Shown one piece after another: positions 1 through 11,760 of a stretch of DNA of 64,000 bases (positions within the stretch are counted from its first letter, which is position 1; the number at the start of each line of letters is the position of its first letter). The stretch is taken from the NCBI GenBank assembly GCA_004794655.1, contig SMMW01000612.1, positions 18,501 through 82,500 of the forward strand. The letters are read 5' to 3'. This DNA comes from Marisa cornuarietis (Eukaryota > Mollusca > Gastropoda > Architaenioglossa > Ampullariidae). The notes under the pieces are model-generated. The model was not told the DNA's origin. It worked only from the letters and a program-made list of their open reading frames with translations, and searched no databases. The translations under genes and the position numbers were made by a program.

Positions 1-2
1 AT

Positions 3-410
3 AAATTATTTGTATATTTTTTCTTACACATCACGATTGAAACTGTCGTACCACTTGTTACTGTGACAGTTGTATTCATATCAACGATTGTGACAGTAAA
101 AACACTGAGATCAGCCGTAAAGTGGCGAGAAACTAGATGCTACATCACCAATAACCTAAACAACCGACAGGTGGCGCTGACCAAGATGCTCACAATCGAG
201 GCCAGCATCTTTATAATTGTCATGGCGCCGTGTGCATGGTTACAGGTCGCCGTAAGGTTCAATTTAACTGAAGACTTGCGCAGGTCAGCCATGGCAATTA
301 CTTACACATCTTCTGAAATCAACGGCTGTTTAAATTTCTTTATCTACTTTTATCGTTCTTATAGATTTCGTCAAAAGCTGTATATTATTAGACGAAAGCC
401 ATTAAAGTAA
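3..410 (+). CDS. Rhodopsin-like GPCR, C-terminal part (gene enters from left edge)
   Basis: The reading frame is already open at base 3 and runs to a stop at 408-410, so this is the 3' part of a gene that starts outside the window. It aligns with the other receptors here: an ETVVPLVTVTVVF segment (TM5), the intracellular loop with TVKTLRSAVKWR, a QVALTKMLTIEASIFIIV segment (TM6), and an INGCLNFFIYFYRSYRFRQK ending (TM7 plus helix 8). It is clearly more divergent than the other members, which share almost identical TM5-TM6 sequence. A seven-transmembrane surface receptor is expected; a chemosensory role is inferred from the expanded family. The frame is uninterrupted, so the gene may be functional. 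Confidence 0.8.
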   Translation, partial: KLFVYFFLHITIETVVPLVTVTVVFISTIVTVKTLRSAVKWRETRCYITNNLNNRQVALTKMLTIEASIFIIVMAPCAWLQVAVRFNLTEDLRRSAMAITYTSSEINGCLNFFIYFYRSYRFRQKLYIIRRKPLK

Positions 411-3107
411 ACACAAACAGATTTATCATTAGCAAAAATATCGTTAATTGTATCGTGTAATACTGTTTACAGTAGATTATCTCCATCTAAAAAATGACAT
501 TAACATGGCTATACCCTATGTGGCTTGTCTTCTTTAAAAAATGATCGCAAAGCAGACAAAACCAAAGAAGAATGATTGCTGATTGGTGACTGGATGGACA
601 TTATTAAAACCTAAAATTCCGAGGCAAAGGAAGGAAACATGCGATTCCTAAAGTATGTCATATTAATATTGCAAAGTTGAGAAATATAGCGATGTCACGG
701 TCAAATAAAAGAAAGGGATGGGAGTTGCGTGTCCACTGTGTTCTAAACCCATCACCACACCTTGTGGGGTAGGAATTTTAAGGCCGACTGCGCATAATTA
801 CCTGGTGGTTGCCAAGTCAGCACCTGGAAGTTGGAAAACTTCGACATGCGAGCGAGTTGTGATACCTGTGTCGGCACAATGAACACCTAGTAGGTCTGGG
901 CTTCATTCGTGATCAAGAACAGAGCAACGAGGGTCCAGTCTAGCCGTTGCTAGAGAAGGTAACACCATGTGGTACTCTAGACAGCATCCCTGTGGTGCTG
1001 CCAGAGACTGCGGGGATTCAAGACTGGGGGATAGTCAGCTGAGCACCGACTAACATCACAACCTTCGATAGAGGCTTAACTCCCGGCAAAGTAAGAACAT
1101 TTCTATTCTTTAAGAATTAAAATAGAGGGCAAGGACTATCCCAGCCACTAATCAGTGAGTTACACAAAGACTGGTATATAGACCATTGATCGTGGTTATA
1201 TTCTGTTTTGATGAACAATTTATAGTGTTTCGGTGTGATGGACACTTTAAACCTTACGGAATAAAGTCTAAGAGTAGTAAAATGTTGATTTGAAATACAG
1301 TGCGAAGTAGATGGTACTTCTATTAGCTGTTGAAAGCATACAATTTATCTGTTATATAAATATATTAATATCTCTTAGGACGAGAAAGCCCAACAAAAAA
1401 AGGTTTATAGTGTGGGAATGAATGTATATGTCTAGCCGTGTGTTGTAAAGCATAGTGTTTGTTTGTTTTGTTTTTTGGCTAGTGTGTTTAGTGTTAAAGG
1501 GAAGTAAATGTTTGCCGACGATGAAGTATATTTGTACTAGTATTGTTACCTCCCTTGGACTGCAATTTACAAATGAAACGACTCAGACGATGACTACAAT
1601 GAAAAGAAAAATCAAATAACTCACCTGCACCATACTAATTAACCTTCAACTAAAGCGTGAACACACACAAAAAATTGCAGCACAACAGTTTCTTTCCATT
1701 TTGTTAGTTATTGCTAGTAACAATGTAGCCAGAAATCGAAACATCTGAACAAGCAGATGACTAGAAAGGACAAAAAAATCAGACTCACAATTTTATCATT
1801 GTTAAAACCTAACCATGTGGACATGCAACAACAAAGCGTGTTTTTTGTAATTTAAGACAACTAACTTGGTCATAAACTTGTTACGTTGCTGTAACATGCT
1901 TTTACTGGTCCCCAAATATAAATATTATAAATATATATATATATATAATATTTTCATTCTAATTCATATTGATTGCATGTATAAGTTGATTCTGTTTCAG
2001 ATCTTGTGTGTTCTTGTACATTCACTTTTGCAAATTTAGCAGAGTTTTGTCATTTATCTTGCTTCATTGCTCAGATTATTTTTTAAGTGTTGTCTTTAAT
2101 TTTGTAATCCTTGCTGGCTAGGGATATATTTGGTGTCGCCTTTATCACATTCCTAGCTATGTAGGCCTCGGTAACTCTTCAGTAGTGACACTCTTTTTTC
2201 TTCACCTTTGTCATGTGGCTGTATCCTTTTCTTATTTTAACTTTGATGTCATCGTCTTTCAAGAAAAGATCCTCTAGATGTTAAAGAAGATTCAAGAGAG
2301 GCGACAATAAGTTTTCTTGTTGTTGATAATCTCTCTCACTTCCTGATCGTTGAGCGTTTTGCTCACAATCTTTCCTGCACTCTGTTACAACTCATCGTCA
2401 GATATGTTGGTTCTGTCGACATGTTTTAATTCTTTTCTTATCTTTCGCTTACTTTAACTTTTCGTGAATAAACTTCAACAACTCCACTTTGAAATCTCCA
2501 TTTTTACACTGGCAATGTGTCAAAGACGACTATCGGAGAAAGCACCATGTTTCCTAAAAGGTAGCGTAGTCGTAAATCTTATACAGGAAGAATTTATTCT
2601 TTCTCGTTGGATTATTCCTGTTAATGGGTCCTGGTGAAAACGGACATGACAGGGCACAGGTTGCTTATACTGTTGGTTTCCTTGCGCCCTAGCAGTATCA
2701 GTCGCTGAAGGTGGAATCAGGTCTTCTTTTGTATTAAAAATGCAATCTAGTACTTCCCTTGTATCTATAGTGACATCCGTTGATAGATTCTGTCTGACAC
2801 ATCCCTGTAGGCAACCTGTGTAAAAAGAGGAGTCGACTTCGACACGATCAACGGTTAAGGTTTATTCTCTGCCTTTGAATTTGATGCAGGATTGTCAGGT
2901 GCCGAGGTTATTGGACGTGTTGACCTACGAGGCTCTTATTCTAACGGTAGTTAATCAGGTATCCCTAATGTCTTTTTTGTTCCTCGTTCTGATGGTTCTG
3001 TGATACAAGTGCAGTTTCTCAGCGGAGCTTTTTCAGTGATGGAAAGTGCACATGCTAGTCGTTCTACTGATGGTAGCCATTTTTTAGCTTGTTGTTTTTG
3101 GTGCACA
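411..3107. other. Intergenic spacer, mostly unassigned
   Basis: No gene is supported. The stretch 700-1095 is less AT-rich than its surroundings and looks like a retroelement or SINE fragment, but no coding frame or tRNA promoter box could be recognised. A short TA-rich tract lies at 1925-1950. Unexplained open frames lie at 2520-3107 and are listed separately. Confidence 0.5.
2523..2861 (-). other. Unexplained 113-codon open frame without methionine
   Basis: The minus strand is open for 113 codons between a TAA (2862-2864) and a TGA (2520-2522). No ATG was seen, and the composition is mixed and protein-like (for example RQNLSTDVTIDTREVLDC and KEDLIPPSATD). It might be an exon or a decayed gene fragment. 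Just beyond it the plus strand has another open stretch (about 2859-3107, one stop) with protein-like blocks such as GSVIQVQFLSGAFSVMES. I do not recognise either, and only one strand is likely to be real. Confidence 0.25.
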
Positions 3108-3114
3108 CCTTTAC

Positions 3115-3538
3115 CACCCGGTCCACGGCTGTTCAGTAGGCCGGTCCCGCGGTAAAAAGGACTGCTCGAGAAGCACCGTCCCGCGGGACGGTGCGACCGG
3201 ACCGCGGCTCTGTGCTTCTCGAGTAGCGCTGACCTACTTTAGGCCCACTCTGCCCTCACGTGACATGCAAATGTGGGGGTGAAGCCAAGTAAAACGAAGA
3301 ATAGCTCGAGCGATATTTTGGTAGTAACACATATATACGACTCATGCACTAATCATGATACTAGTAAGTTATACTACGTTGTATTTTACCTTTACCTTTA
3401 TTTTACTTTCTTATGTATTTTAAGTGCAGGTGCTACTATATACGATGGTTTCGTATTTACATTATACTCAGCTTGCTTGAATAGGGCTACCGGTCGATTC
3501 GATCATTAGACGACTCGACCAAATCACAGAGACGATTC
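3115..3538 (+). repeat. Left terminal inverted repeat of KDZ element
   Basis: This is the near-identical reverse complement of 8932-9286. It is about 68 bp longer because of a block at about 3185-3252 that the right arm lacks. That block partly repeats the preceding sequence in inverted form, giving a perfect 18-bp palindrome ACCGTCCCGCGGGACGGT at 3176-3193 and a second inverted pair built on CTCGAGAAGC / GCTTCTCGAG. The arm carries a 78-codon frame that recurs in the other arm; it is most simply a by-product of the repeat. Confidence 0.85.
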
Positions 3539-4006
3539 GATACAAATTGAAATGATTATTGCAGCAGTCTGTATTTATAGGTATGAAAAAGAGCTATTTG
3601 AGTGCAACGAATGTTGTTGCTGCTATTTTATTTTAAGATTAGAGCCCTGTGTTTATCGCTCTTCTCCTTTATTGTGTGAGCAAATGAACTCGAATGTGGT
3701 CGACTTGGTAGACAGTGGGATTGACCAACACCTTGAATGAGTGGGAGGAAGGGACAGCATCGTAAACAATTAAATAAATGTTAAGAATGTTAGCAAGCAG
3801 GGTTAGGTTATTCTTTGATTGTGCATCATACTTGGATATTTCACTGTATGTTACAGATTAGAATCACTGTAATGGTATGACAATACATCTGAAAATCCCA
3901 CAAATATATCTATATTAAATATGTATAGATATTTTAAATTTGTACTAGAATTTTATAATATATTATATGCATTTCTCAACATTCAAGTTCAGGTGATACT
4001 ACTCAC

Positions 4007-7000
4007 AGAGGAATTGTTCTTTGATTTTGATGTCGCGTCATAGTGAGCGTTTACAAAACTCTTCACCTCCTTGTCTGGACAAAACAAATTAAATCTGGCA
4101 TGCTCAAGCCCTGGACCAGATCCCGAGTGCATTTTATGCACAAGACCAAAATTGGCATCCATAGAGATGACAGCTCTCTCTGGCTTCTAATAAAGAAAAT
4201 GAGAAAAAGTACATTTTAAAGATAAAGAACAAGATACGTTAATATTAAGGTAGGTTACATAGCTGACAAATTCTCAAATGTGCACATTATGTTCAGTTTT
4301 TTTCTAATGGTACATTTTGTACTACATGTATATATATATATCATTATGTAACATAACGTGTTGCATCACCTTATCCTATAAGAAAATATGACAGAAGTAA
4401 ATATTTAAGTGGTACATTTTATTGATAACTTTATAATAATTTTTTACTTAACACCAACAGTTAATTGATAGGGGTGATCCAACAAAGTAACAGAACTAAA
4501 GAAGCACATAATTTATTTTTAACATTTTAAAGATGTTTTCTATAAAAAGCTGATTAACTTTATGAACGCATTCGTCTATGTTTATGTATTGATGATTGTT
4601 TTTATTAATGGATAATATTACTTTTATTCTTAAACTAAAGACAAATAAAAAAATGTTAAAAGCAATAATCCAAGAGGTACAATTTAAATTACATTTTAAT
4701 TCTAAGATATTCGGCATGGTAACTGAGATCAAGCAATGCACTTTTTTTTTAAATGGTGCAACATACCATCATGCACACAGGGCAGTTCTTGCCCACAATG
4801 TCTGGGGCTTGAGCTATCTCTAGGCATGACACCTGATGATGGTGGAATTCTAATAATGTATTTCCTAAAACAAAGCATATTTTTATAAAATTGATACAGA
4901 GAATATGACAGATATTCAAATAAATCTAATTTGGCATTTCTTATGAATTATGTTCCCAATGTACTTGATAAATGCATTTATTACAATGAAAGAGCTTTCA
5001 ACAAATAAGGAAAATTCAACAGTGTTCTTATTTTCTTTCTGTCATCTAATTTTTGTTTGTTTTTTGTTTTTGTTGCTTCTCCTACTGTTCAATTTATATT
5101 TATTTGGAATTCCTTCTGGTTCATTTGCTTTACAGTAACACAAAGTAATACAGAGTTTAATGTTAAGAGGTCTTTTCTGAATATGTGACCAATAATTAAA
5201 GTCTAGGTTTACCAAGTGCATTGTACAAGTTTGTGCTGTTCGTCGGGTATGGCATAAAAGTTATCCTCTTTGTTACAGCGTTACAGAACTTCTGGAGGGA
5301 TAAATGTCCTTCCAGTTGCAGCACTCTACATGTTTCCATCAATGTAATGCTGAAGGCTGTCTGTGGATTTGATGGTGTTGCTGGCCACAGACCCTGTCGT
5401 ATTAGAGTGACTGCTTCTGATTCGCAGCTACAAAAATTTGCTGCTACAATGTGATGCCTTCCTATATCAGTGTAACACAGATCACACTTCTTAATGACCA
5501 TGAAGATTGACAAGCACTCTTACCACAACATTTCACAGTTCTTAATTTTCTTTTACTTTCATGCACAATATTATTTTACAATCCATTATTATCTCATACA
5601 TCATAACATAATAATATACATAATACAAAAAAATGCAAAGACAGTTAACCTTAGTGACTTTTGAAATTATTAAAATGAAATTATTAAAATGAAAATCTTT
5701 CCTCATATTGTTTTTGTGGGTTTTGTGGGTTTCAGAAAAAAACCCACAATATGACTAAAGCTAATAAATAGCGCCTTTTGGGGGAAGGCACTGGCACAGC
5801 AATATTTACCTATGCGCATTAGATATGAGGCATTCACAAAATTCTCACCATTAAATTTAGTTAAATCAAATAAAAAAGTGGCTGTATTGCTAAATTTAAA
5901 ACAGTGATACTAGCAATGTAAAGAAAATTGTATTATATCACAAATGGTTCAATTGCTGAATTTTTTTAATTATTGTATTAACAATACCACTAATAATACA
6001 TATATACCAGTAATACCACAAATTTACTGACCTAATGCATCAAAAACTGTTATTTTTCTGCAATATTTTGTATCACAGTCATGTTCTTGTGCAAGGGATG
6101 CCTCTCGAAAGACAGGCACAAAGAAGGAGACATCCTGTAAAAATCATGCATAAGCAACTCATAAATTAAGCACAACTTACAAATGCATCAGGATACCACT
6201 AATAAATGTGCATTAATCCTTTTCATTTCTTTACCATAGGAACTGATGACACTTAGATTCATAATTATAATATTATTTGAAACATTCATCCTTACATCTC
6301 AAGGCACATATTAATAATGAAATAAATGTGCACTTACAAAGACACTCATTCAGTACTTACATTTTTCCAGATAAAAGATTGGTGATACTGCACTACATGG
6401 TGAATCTTTTCATTGCAGTTTAGGCAGTACAGACTATTTGGTCCACAATCAGGACACCAGATAATGTTGACAATGTCACTGCTGCAAAAGGAACACTGAT
6501 TTCCTGCAGGACTAAAACTTTCGATTCGATGACGAATCATTTCCTCTCGTATTTGCTGCCACACTTCAGATTCACAGATCTTTCTCTTTTTGTGGCTGCT
6601 GTCTTCGGTTATAGGTGGTGTATCTACTAACACTGAAAAAATGCAGTGTAAGCAAAGGGGTACTGGTTGAATTGATGACACAAAATGGTTATTAGCATTG
6701 TATAATTAAAACTAGAATATTGATAAGTTCATGTAAGATAAAAACAATGGTGCATTTCAGTGAATGATGTTAGATAACATGGAAAACAATAATACAGAAA
6801 ACAAATTAAATCATGGAACCACTTATTTCTGATTGTTTTCTTTCATGCTTGTTATTATGATACATCAACCTTTTGAGCCAGTCATTCACGCTTTATTGTT
6901 TTGCCTTGCTGTTGGTTAGTTTAATGCCAAAGCTTTTGCTCATTTGGTCCAAGAATTATGCATTTGGTTATTGCTACTAGAATGACTAGTTTTGCTTAGA

Positions 7001-7279
7001 ATGATTCATTCTCATTCTGTATAACATGTGCTAAATAAAGTATCTGTTACTGTTCTCATTACCGAAAAATGAAAAAGGAAAGAATATCTACATACCAGTT
7101 TCTGCTTGTAAAATCTGGTTATTTTCTGGCTGCTCCTGAGGCTGGTTTAATGGAGATTCTTTGCTACCTTTGATAAAATCCGCTATCTGCTGCGCAGTAA
7201 ATCGCACCTTACGTCTCACTGTCTGTCCCTTTTCATTCATTACAATAATAGTACTAGCTGATTTTTTTCGACCTGGCAT
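4007..7279 (-). CDS. KDZ-like transposase, N-terminal 362 residues, six exons, 3'-truncated
   Basis: Exons on the minus strand are 7279-7096, 6632-6361, 6134-6032, 5461-5213, 4864-4767 and 4186-4007. Each intron has GT and AG ends, and phases join into one open frame of 362 codons. Residues 1-61 are basic. Residues 108-145 hold a Cys/His cluster (C108, C111, C121, C124, C131, C134, H139/H140, H145). Residues 197-246 contain FCSCE and GLWPATPSNPQTAF, typical of KDZ proteins. CPVC follows at 297-300, and SMDANFGLV at 310-318 has the presumed first catalytic Asp (D312). A consensus donor GTGAGT follows residue 362, but no further exon was found before the left repeat, so the remaining catalytic residues are missing. 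In intact relatives the protein would cut and join transposon ends in the nucleus. Confidence 0.75.
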
Positions 7280-7976
7280 ATTTATAATTCCACGTAGTAC
7301 GTATGAGAAGTGTGCTGAACAATTTACTCAAATGAAAATGCAACGTGATACGAATTAGAGCCGCGATTTTCCTTTTTTCACTCTTTCGAGAAAGCGAACA
7401 AATTAACGGGCGACGGGCGAGTGACCGTCCTTCTGGTGTAGCTCTGTAGACAGTAACGTCAAGCCTAAGAAAAAACTCTGTTTGGAGTAAAATACAATCA
7501 AATGATGTTTCCAAGCAATTGCAACTGTTTTATTCTCTATTGCAACGTTCTGTTACGTACAAGGGCTTTTTTAAAAATAATACATAGCAGCAGACGATGT
7601 AAGATAATGTTCGTGACGTCGTCGTCTCCCCAGAAACATTGCAAGCAAACGACGGAATAAACTACACGTGCTGCATAAATTTGACCGCACGGGTTTTGAG
7701 GGTAGATTAAACACAAAATTTGTATATTAAGATGGTGAGATAATAATAATAATAACGACTGAAATAGTGAGGACGCGAGTAAACTATTTAGTAATTATTT
7801 CTAAAATAGCCCCCCCCCTTGAGCATCCTAGGGGTCCGATATTCTCAAGATGATTACTTACAAGTTGCATATTTCTATCTAAGAGATTCATAAGCAAAAG
7901 CAAAAATAGGCAGAACTTTCTTATAAGGGGTAATGTGACGTCATAGGCTGGTCTATGTTATTTTTTTCAGAGATTT

Positions 7977-8009
7977 GGGGTTAGGGTTTTGGTTAGGGTT
8001 TGGGTAGGG
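7977..8009 (+). repeat. Short telomere-like (TTAGGG-related) interstitial tract
   Basis: The run contains GGTTAGGG-type units with irregular T spacers: GGGGTTAGGG, GGTTAGGG and GGGTAGGG. It lies inside the KDZ element between its gene and the right repeat. It is only about 33 bp and imperfect, so it may be a chance simple repeat rather than telomere-derived. Confidence 0.35.
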
Positions 8010-8565
8010 TTCGTTTATTAGGTACAATTGGGCAATTGAGTGGAGAGAGCAGACGATAATGCCGCGAGCCATTTGTTATGGATGCCATGTTTTACCACCT
8101 ATAACAAAGCTGTTCCGCAAAAATATTTAGAATTAAAAATAAAAGCTTTAAAATTTCATTAAATACCAATAAAATAGAAGATATTTAAAACATAGGCCCT
8201 AATTGAAAACTGAAAACTAAACTAATACAAATAAATGCTATAATTTTCATTTTGATTTGTTTTCTATTATTGTTATGATTGTTTATTCCTTGGCAAATGT
8301 CCTAAAATTTAGTTTGGTGAAAAATACCTCCCTTAAACCAGCTCTTCGCAGCTGCGGGGAGGGGGGGGGTTGTTGGTCGACTCGACCACTATCGAGTCTA
8401 TTCCAGTATATCCAAAGGGTTTGCCAAACATGCTCAACATACTCAAAAACGATAAGGTTCATTTAAAAAATGACAACGACCAACGTTGCATGCTAATGTC
8501 CCCATATTTTTAATACCTTTATCAATGCAGCAATGATCGATCGCGTCAATTTGTTGATAAGGTTT

Positions 8566-8927
8566 TGATCACAAAAGTGCTTTCGATTGCACAGTCCTGC
8601 ATGTTTAAAACTGCTCCTGACTATTTACAAGAGGTAGTTCTTCCTTCCTTACCGCGGCACCTAAATTGTGGAATGGTCTGCCATCGTCATTGTCCACCAT
8701 CACCTCACCAACCACGTTTCGAAAATGACTGAAGACCCATCTGTTTATTTAAGACGGACATAAACTTAAATAATCAAGCAACACTTCTGTCTTTATTTTT
8801 TACTTTCCTTGTGAATTATCTATTTTTTTATTCTATTTCTTTATATTTTTGTTTTTGCTGCGCAATGAGCATTCTTCTGAATGGATACCTGCGCATTACA
8901 AATGGACATCATCATCATCATCATCAA
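8566..8927 (+). mobile_element. LINE 3' end fragment with (ATC)n tail
   Basis: This matches 57125-57574: the shared run GTGCTTTCGATTGCACAGTC, then a reading MFKTAPDYLQEVV, the end of a LINE ORF2 (usually aPxYLxxLL), then ACCCATCTGTTTATTTAAGA and a CATCATC tail. It lacks about 100 bp present in the other copy. The tail ends directly at the inner edge of the right inverted repeat, so it is nested inside the KDZ element. Confidence 0.7.
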
Positions 8928-8931
8928 GGTT

Positions 8932-9286
8932 GAATCGTCTTTGTGATTTGGTCGAGTCGTCTAATGATCGAATCGACCGGTAGCCCTATTCAAGCAAGCT
9001 GAGTATAATGTAAATACGAAACCATCGTATATAGTAGCACCTGCACTTAAAATACATAAGAAAGTAAAATAAAGGTAAAGGTAAAATACAACGTAGTATA
9101 TCTTACTAGTATCATGATTAGTGCATGAGTCGTATATATGTGTTATTACCAAAATATCGCTCGAGCTATTCTTCGTTTTACTTGGCTTCACCCCCACATT
9201 TGCATGTCACGTGAGGGCGGGACGGTGCTTCTCGAGCAGTCCTTTTTACCGCGGGACCGGCCTACTGAACAGCCGTGGACCGGGTG
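8932..9286 (-). repeat. Right terminal inverted repeat of KDZ element
   Basis: Reverse complement of 3115-3538 with very few differences, apart from lacking the 68-bp palindromic block. It is followed at once by CCTTTAC (9287-9293), the same seven bases that precede the left arm. Confidence 0.85.
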
Positions 9287-9293
9287 CCTTTAC

Positions 9294-11379
9294 TGTATGT
9301 TCAAACACCTGAAACATAGTTTTCGATCTAAGGGGTCTTTTGTCCCTAAAAAGTTAAGACTACCTGTGTAGTCAGTTTTCCTGCGTGATGGGGGGGGTGT
9401 CTGCAGATATTGATGCATGTCCTTTTAAGGACACAGGAGCGAGTGTTCATCTCGCAATCTGTAGCCAAAAGAGTCTGATGAAGACGCGCCCCAAGAGACC
9501 ATCTATCGACGAGTGCTTTGCCTGAGGAGAGAAGTTGTTGGACTAAGACCCACGTTGACAAAGACAGGGGCATGGAACCATCTCGCCAAAGATTTAGTGG
9601 CTTGGTCTTTCCGAGGACGTGTATTTTTTTCTTCAAATCTAAAAGCCAGTAAACTGTTGACTGAAGATGACGGCGATCCAGCTTATGTCTGACACTTTTT
9701 TGTTTGCCAGAGAAGGCCTTATATATATTTTTAAAGACATAGGCGTATAACCTTATCGTGTGTATTATATATCATATCCAATCTGATTAACACTGTAAAA
9801 AATTTTTTTTATTGAATATGTATCTGTGTTGCGTGTTGTTTGTTTGCACATTCCAGTCCACTCCAATACATGAACATTAGTGTGGAAGTGGTTGACTGGC
9901 TTTGTCGTTGGTGGAAGGCGTGTGCATATAGCGGCATCATTGGGTGTTCTCCCTTTGACTGTCTAATCCCAAAATCTTCCAACAGTTTTATCACAGGCTT
10001 ACCACAATTTAAAATTTTCTTAAACTAAATCAATTATTTATTATAGATATTGTAACATATTTTTGTTTTATTGTGCAGAGAAAGTGAAAGGTAATAAAAG
10101 ATTTAATATCTCTACATTTATGAAAATAATTTTTTTATGACCGGGAAACTTGTTTACTGTTTCAGCTCACTGTGTTTTTATGAGTTGTTTACCACTTCGC
10201 TAAAAATGCAATTTTTTTACCAGCTACTTAATTCAAGCTGAGTGAATACTTTCCAAGTTGCTTTCTGATTGTCTACTCTGGTGAAGTTTACATAGTATGA
10301 AATTTGAAATTCTTGTGTGTGTGTGTGTGTGTGCACTTGTGCTCCTGTGCGTGCTTCCTCGTACGTGCGTGCGTGCGTGTGTGTGCGGTTTTCTTTCTCT
10401 CCCTATATATATATATATATACGTATCTTACTCATTCCTTCGAGAAAGTTACCAATAAGTGCTTAGTATATTTACACTAATAAATAAACATATACGTGTG
10501 GGTGTGTGTCAGTAGTGCCTTTTCATAATTTAATAAATGCACCAAAAATCATCATACTAGTCTAAAGTTATTTACAACATGTTGAATGTTATTGATAAAT
10601 TCCAATTTTTTTTTTCAAATTGTAATTATGACAGAGAAGAAGGATGCAGTTCTTAACTGTAGTTTTGATTTTTATTCATTTAATATTTGTGTAAAAGCTA
10701 AAAGCGTAATTCCTGCTGTTCGAAACTAATATTTCACTTTGCAAAGGGTAGAGGGATGTCAGTCAGCAATGGAGAAAAGATAGATACAGCTGAAAAAAAT
10801 CCGTCTCTAATAGAAAGAGGTTCTCTAACATATCACTTCCTAACGGCTGCAGGCTACTGGGTTGCCTTTTGCCTGCACAGATTTATCTGCAAAGAAAGAA
10901 TTTTTCGGTCGGGGCTGTCAAAAGTCGTTTAAGTTGAAAGGTAATCGTTCTTCATTGTTATTAACATAATCGTTCAAAGAGTAACAGCATACGGGATAAG
11001 AAAGTCTCCTTTGCCTACAAAAACAAGCTGACACCAAACAGACGAGTGGATCTGCTGTCAAGTTTACGGTTAGCGAGTGGCTAAGAAGGGAGAACGTTGA
11101 AATCTGCATTTCTCGTGGTTCTGAAAAAACCTGCTACTTGAACATGAGAAATGCAGTCTTTTAATGTCCAAATAATCGAGCTTTTCCCTCATTCTCTCTC
11201 TCTCTCTCTGTTGTGAATGGTCCACTAGCATGACGTAGTTGATTACAGGTGCAAATCGCGTACCTCACTTTCGTATTCTGTAATTTTCTTTGTTGACATG
11301 CAAGATTTGCTAAAATTACAAAATGTAAGCCACCGACTCCCACTTTGTGTTAGACAGTTAGAAAGGATGTAGTTAGATA
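9294..11379. other. Intergenic spacer with GT-rich microsatellite
   Basis: No gene was recognised. A compound GT/GTGC tract spans about 10313-10387, followed by a short TA run at 10404-10421. A (CT)n run lies near 11197-11209. Frames up to 96 codons around 9346-9636 have no recognisable motifs. Confidence 0.5.
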
Positions 11380-11760
11380 GCAAGTACCTGACAAACACGC
11401 AGTATAACAAGAAGCCTGTTTGCTTTTACAGGGCGCATTTATTTAAGTATTTTTTTAGTTTTTCTTGCACTTGAATGGATCAGAACTAGCATTGTTTACA
11501 GAAAATTCAGAATGTAACGATGTATGATCGTAAAGCCTATAAAATGACAAAGAAAAAGTAAATTGTGTGCCGGTTGTGTAGAAAAGACAAAGTTATGTAC
11601 AGACGCAGGACACAGATTTTATACCTTAAACACAGCGACTTATCTTTCCTACCTTTGCGTTGACCTGCTACTTTTCACAGGCAACCATGTTCTGGTCGTG
11701 TTGTCTATGAAGATCTTTGTCTTACTTGTTTAACTCATCAACTTAACTTCCGGCTCATAG
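11380..11760. repeat. Orphan, diverged copy of the receptor-unit flank
   Basis: This resembles the far upstream flank of the two minus-strand receptor genes (about 19725-20100 and 25303-25680). Shared landmarks in the same order are the ACACGCAGTA block, GCCTGTTTGCTT.TACAGGGCGC, an AAGCCTAT.AAATGACAAA block, and the GCTTTTCAC.T.TACC.GTCACAGG type segment. No receptor gene is found at the expected place on its left side, so it seems to be the remnant of an older duplicated unit. Confidence 0.5.

Larger units (their letters stand above)
3115..9286 (-). mobile_element. KDZ-type DNA transposon, 6.2 kb, internally decayed
   Basis: The element is bounded by long inverted repeats (3115-3538 and 8932-9286) whose outer ends both read CACCCGGTCCACGGCTG inward. 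The bases just outside are identical on both sides, CCTTTAC at 3108-3114 and at 9287-9293, which is a 7-bp target-site duplication. Inside is a minus-strand six-exon gene (4007-7279) matching the N-terminal half of KDZ transposases. A LINE 3' fragment (8566-8927) is nested against the inner edge of the right repeat. Because most of the catalytic domain is absent, the copy is probably non-autonomous. Transposon ends, target duplication and gene are read directly from sequence; the superfamily is assigned from motif memory. Confidence 0.8.

Noticed and set aside
3273..3509. 78-codon frame found in both inverted repeats (second copy 8961-9197)
   Set aside because: Its conservation is explained by the transposon arms being near-identical; no domain or signal is recognisable.
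9346..9636. 96-codon minus-strand frame next to the KDZ element
   Set aside because: No motif or paralogue in the window; likely a chance frame in a GC-richer patch.
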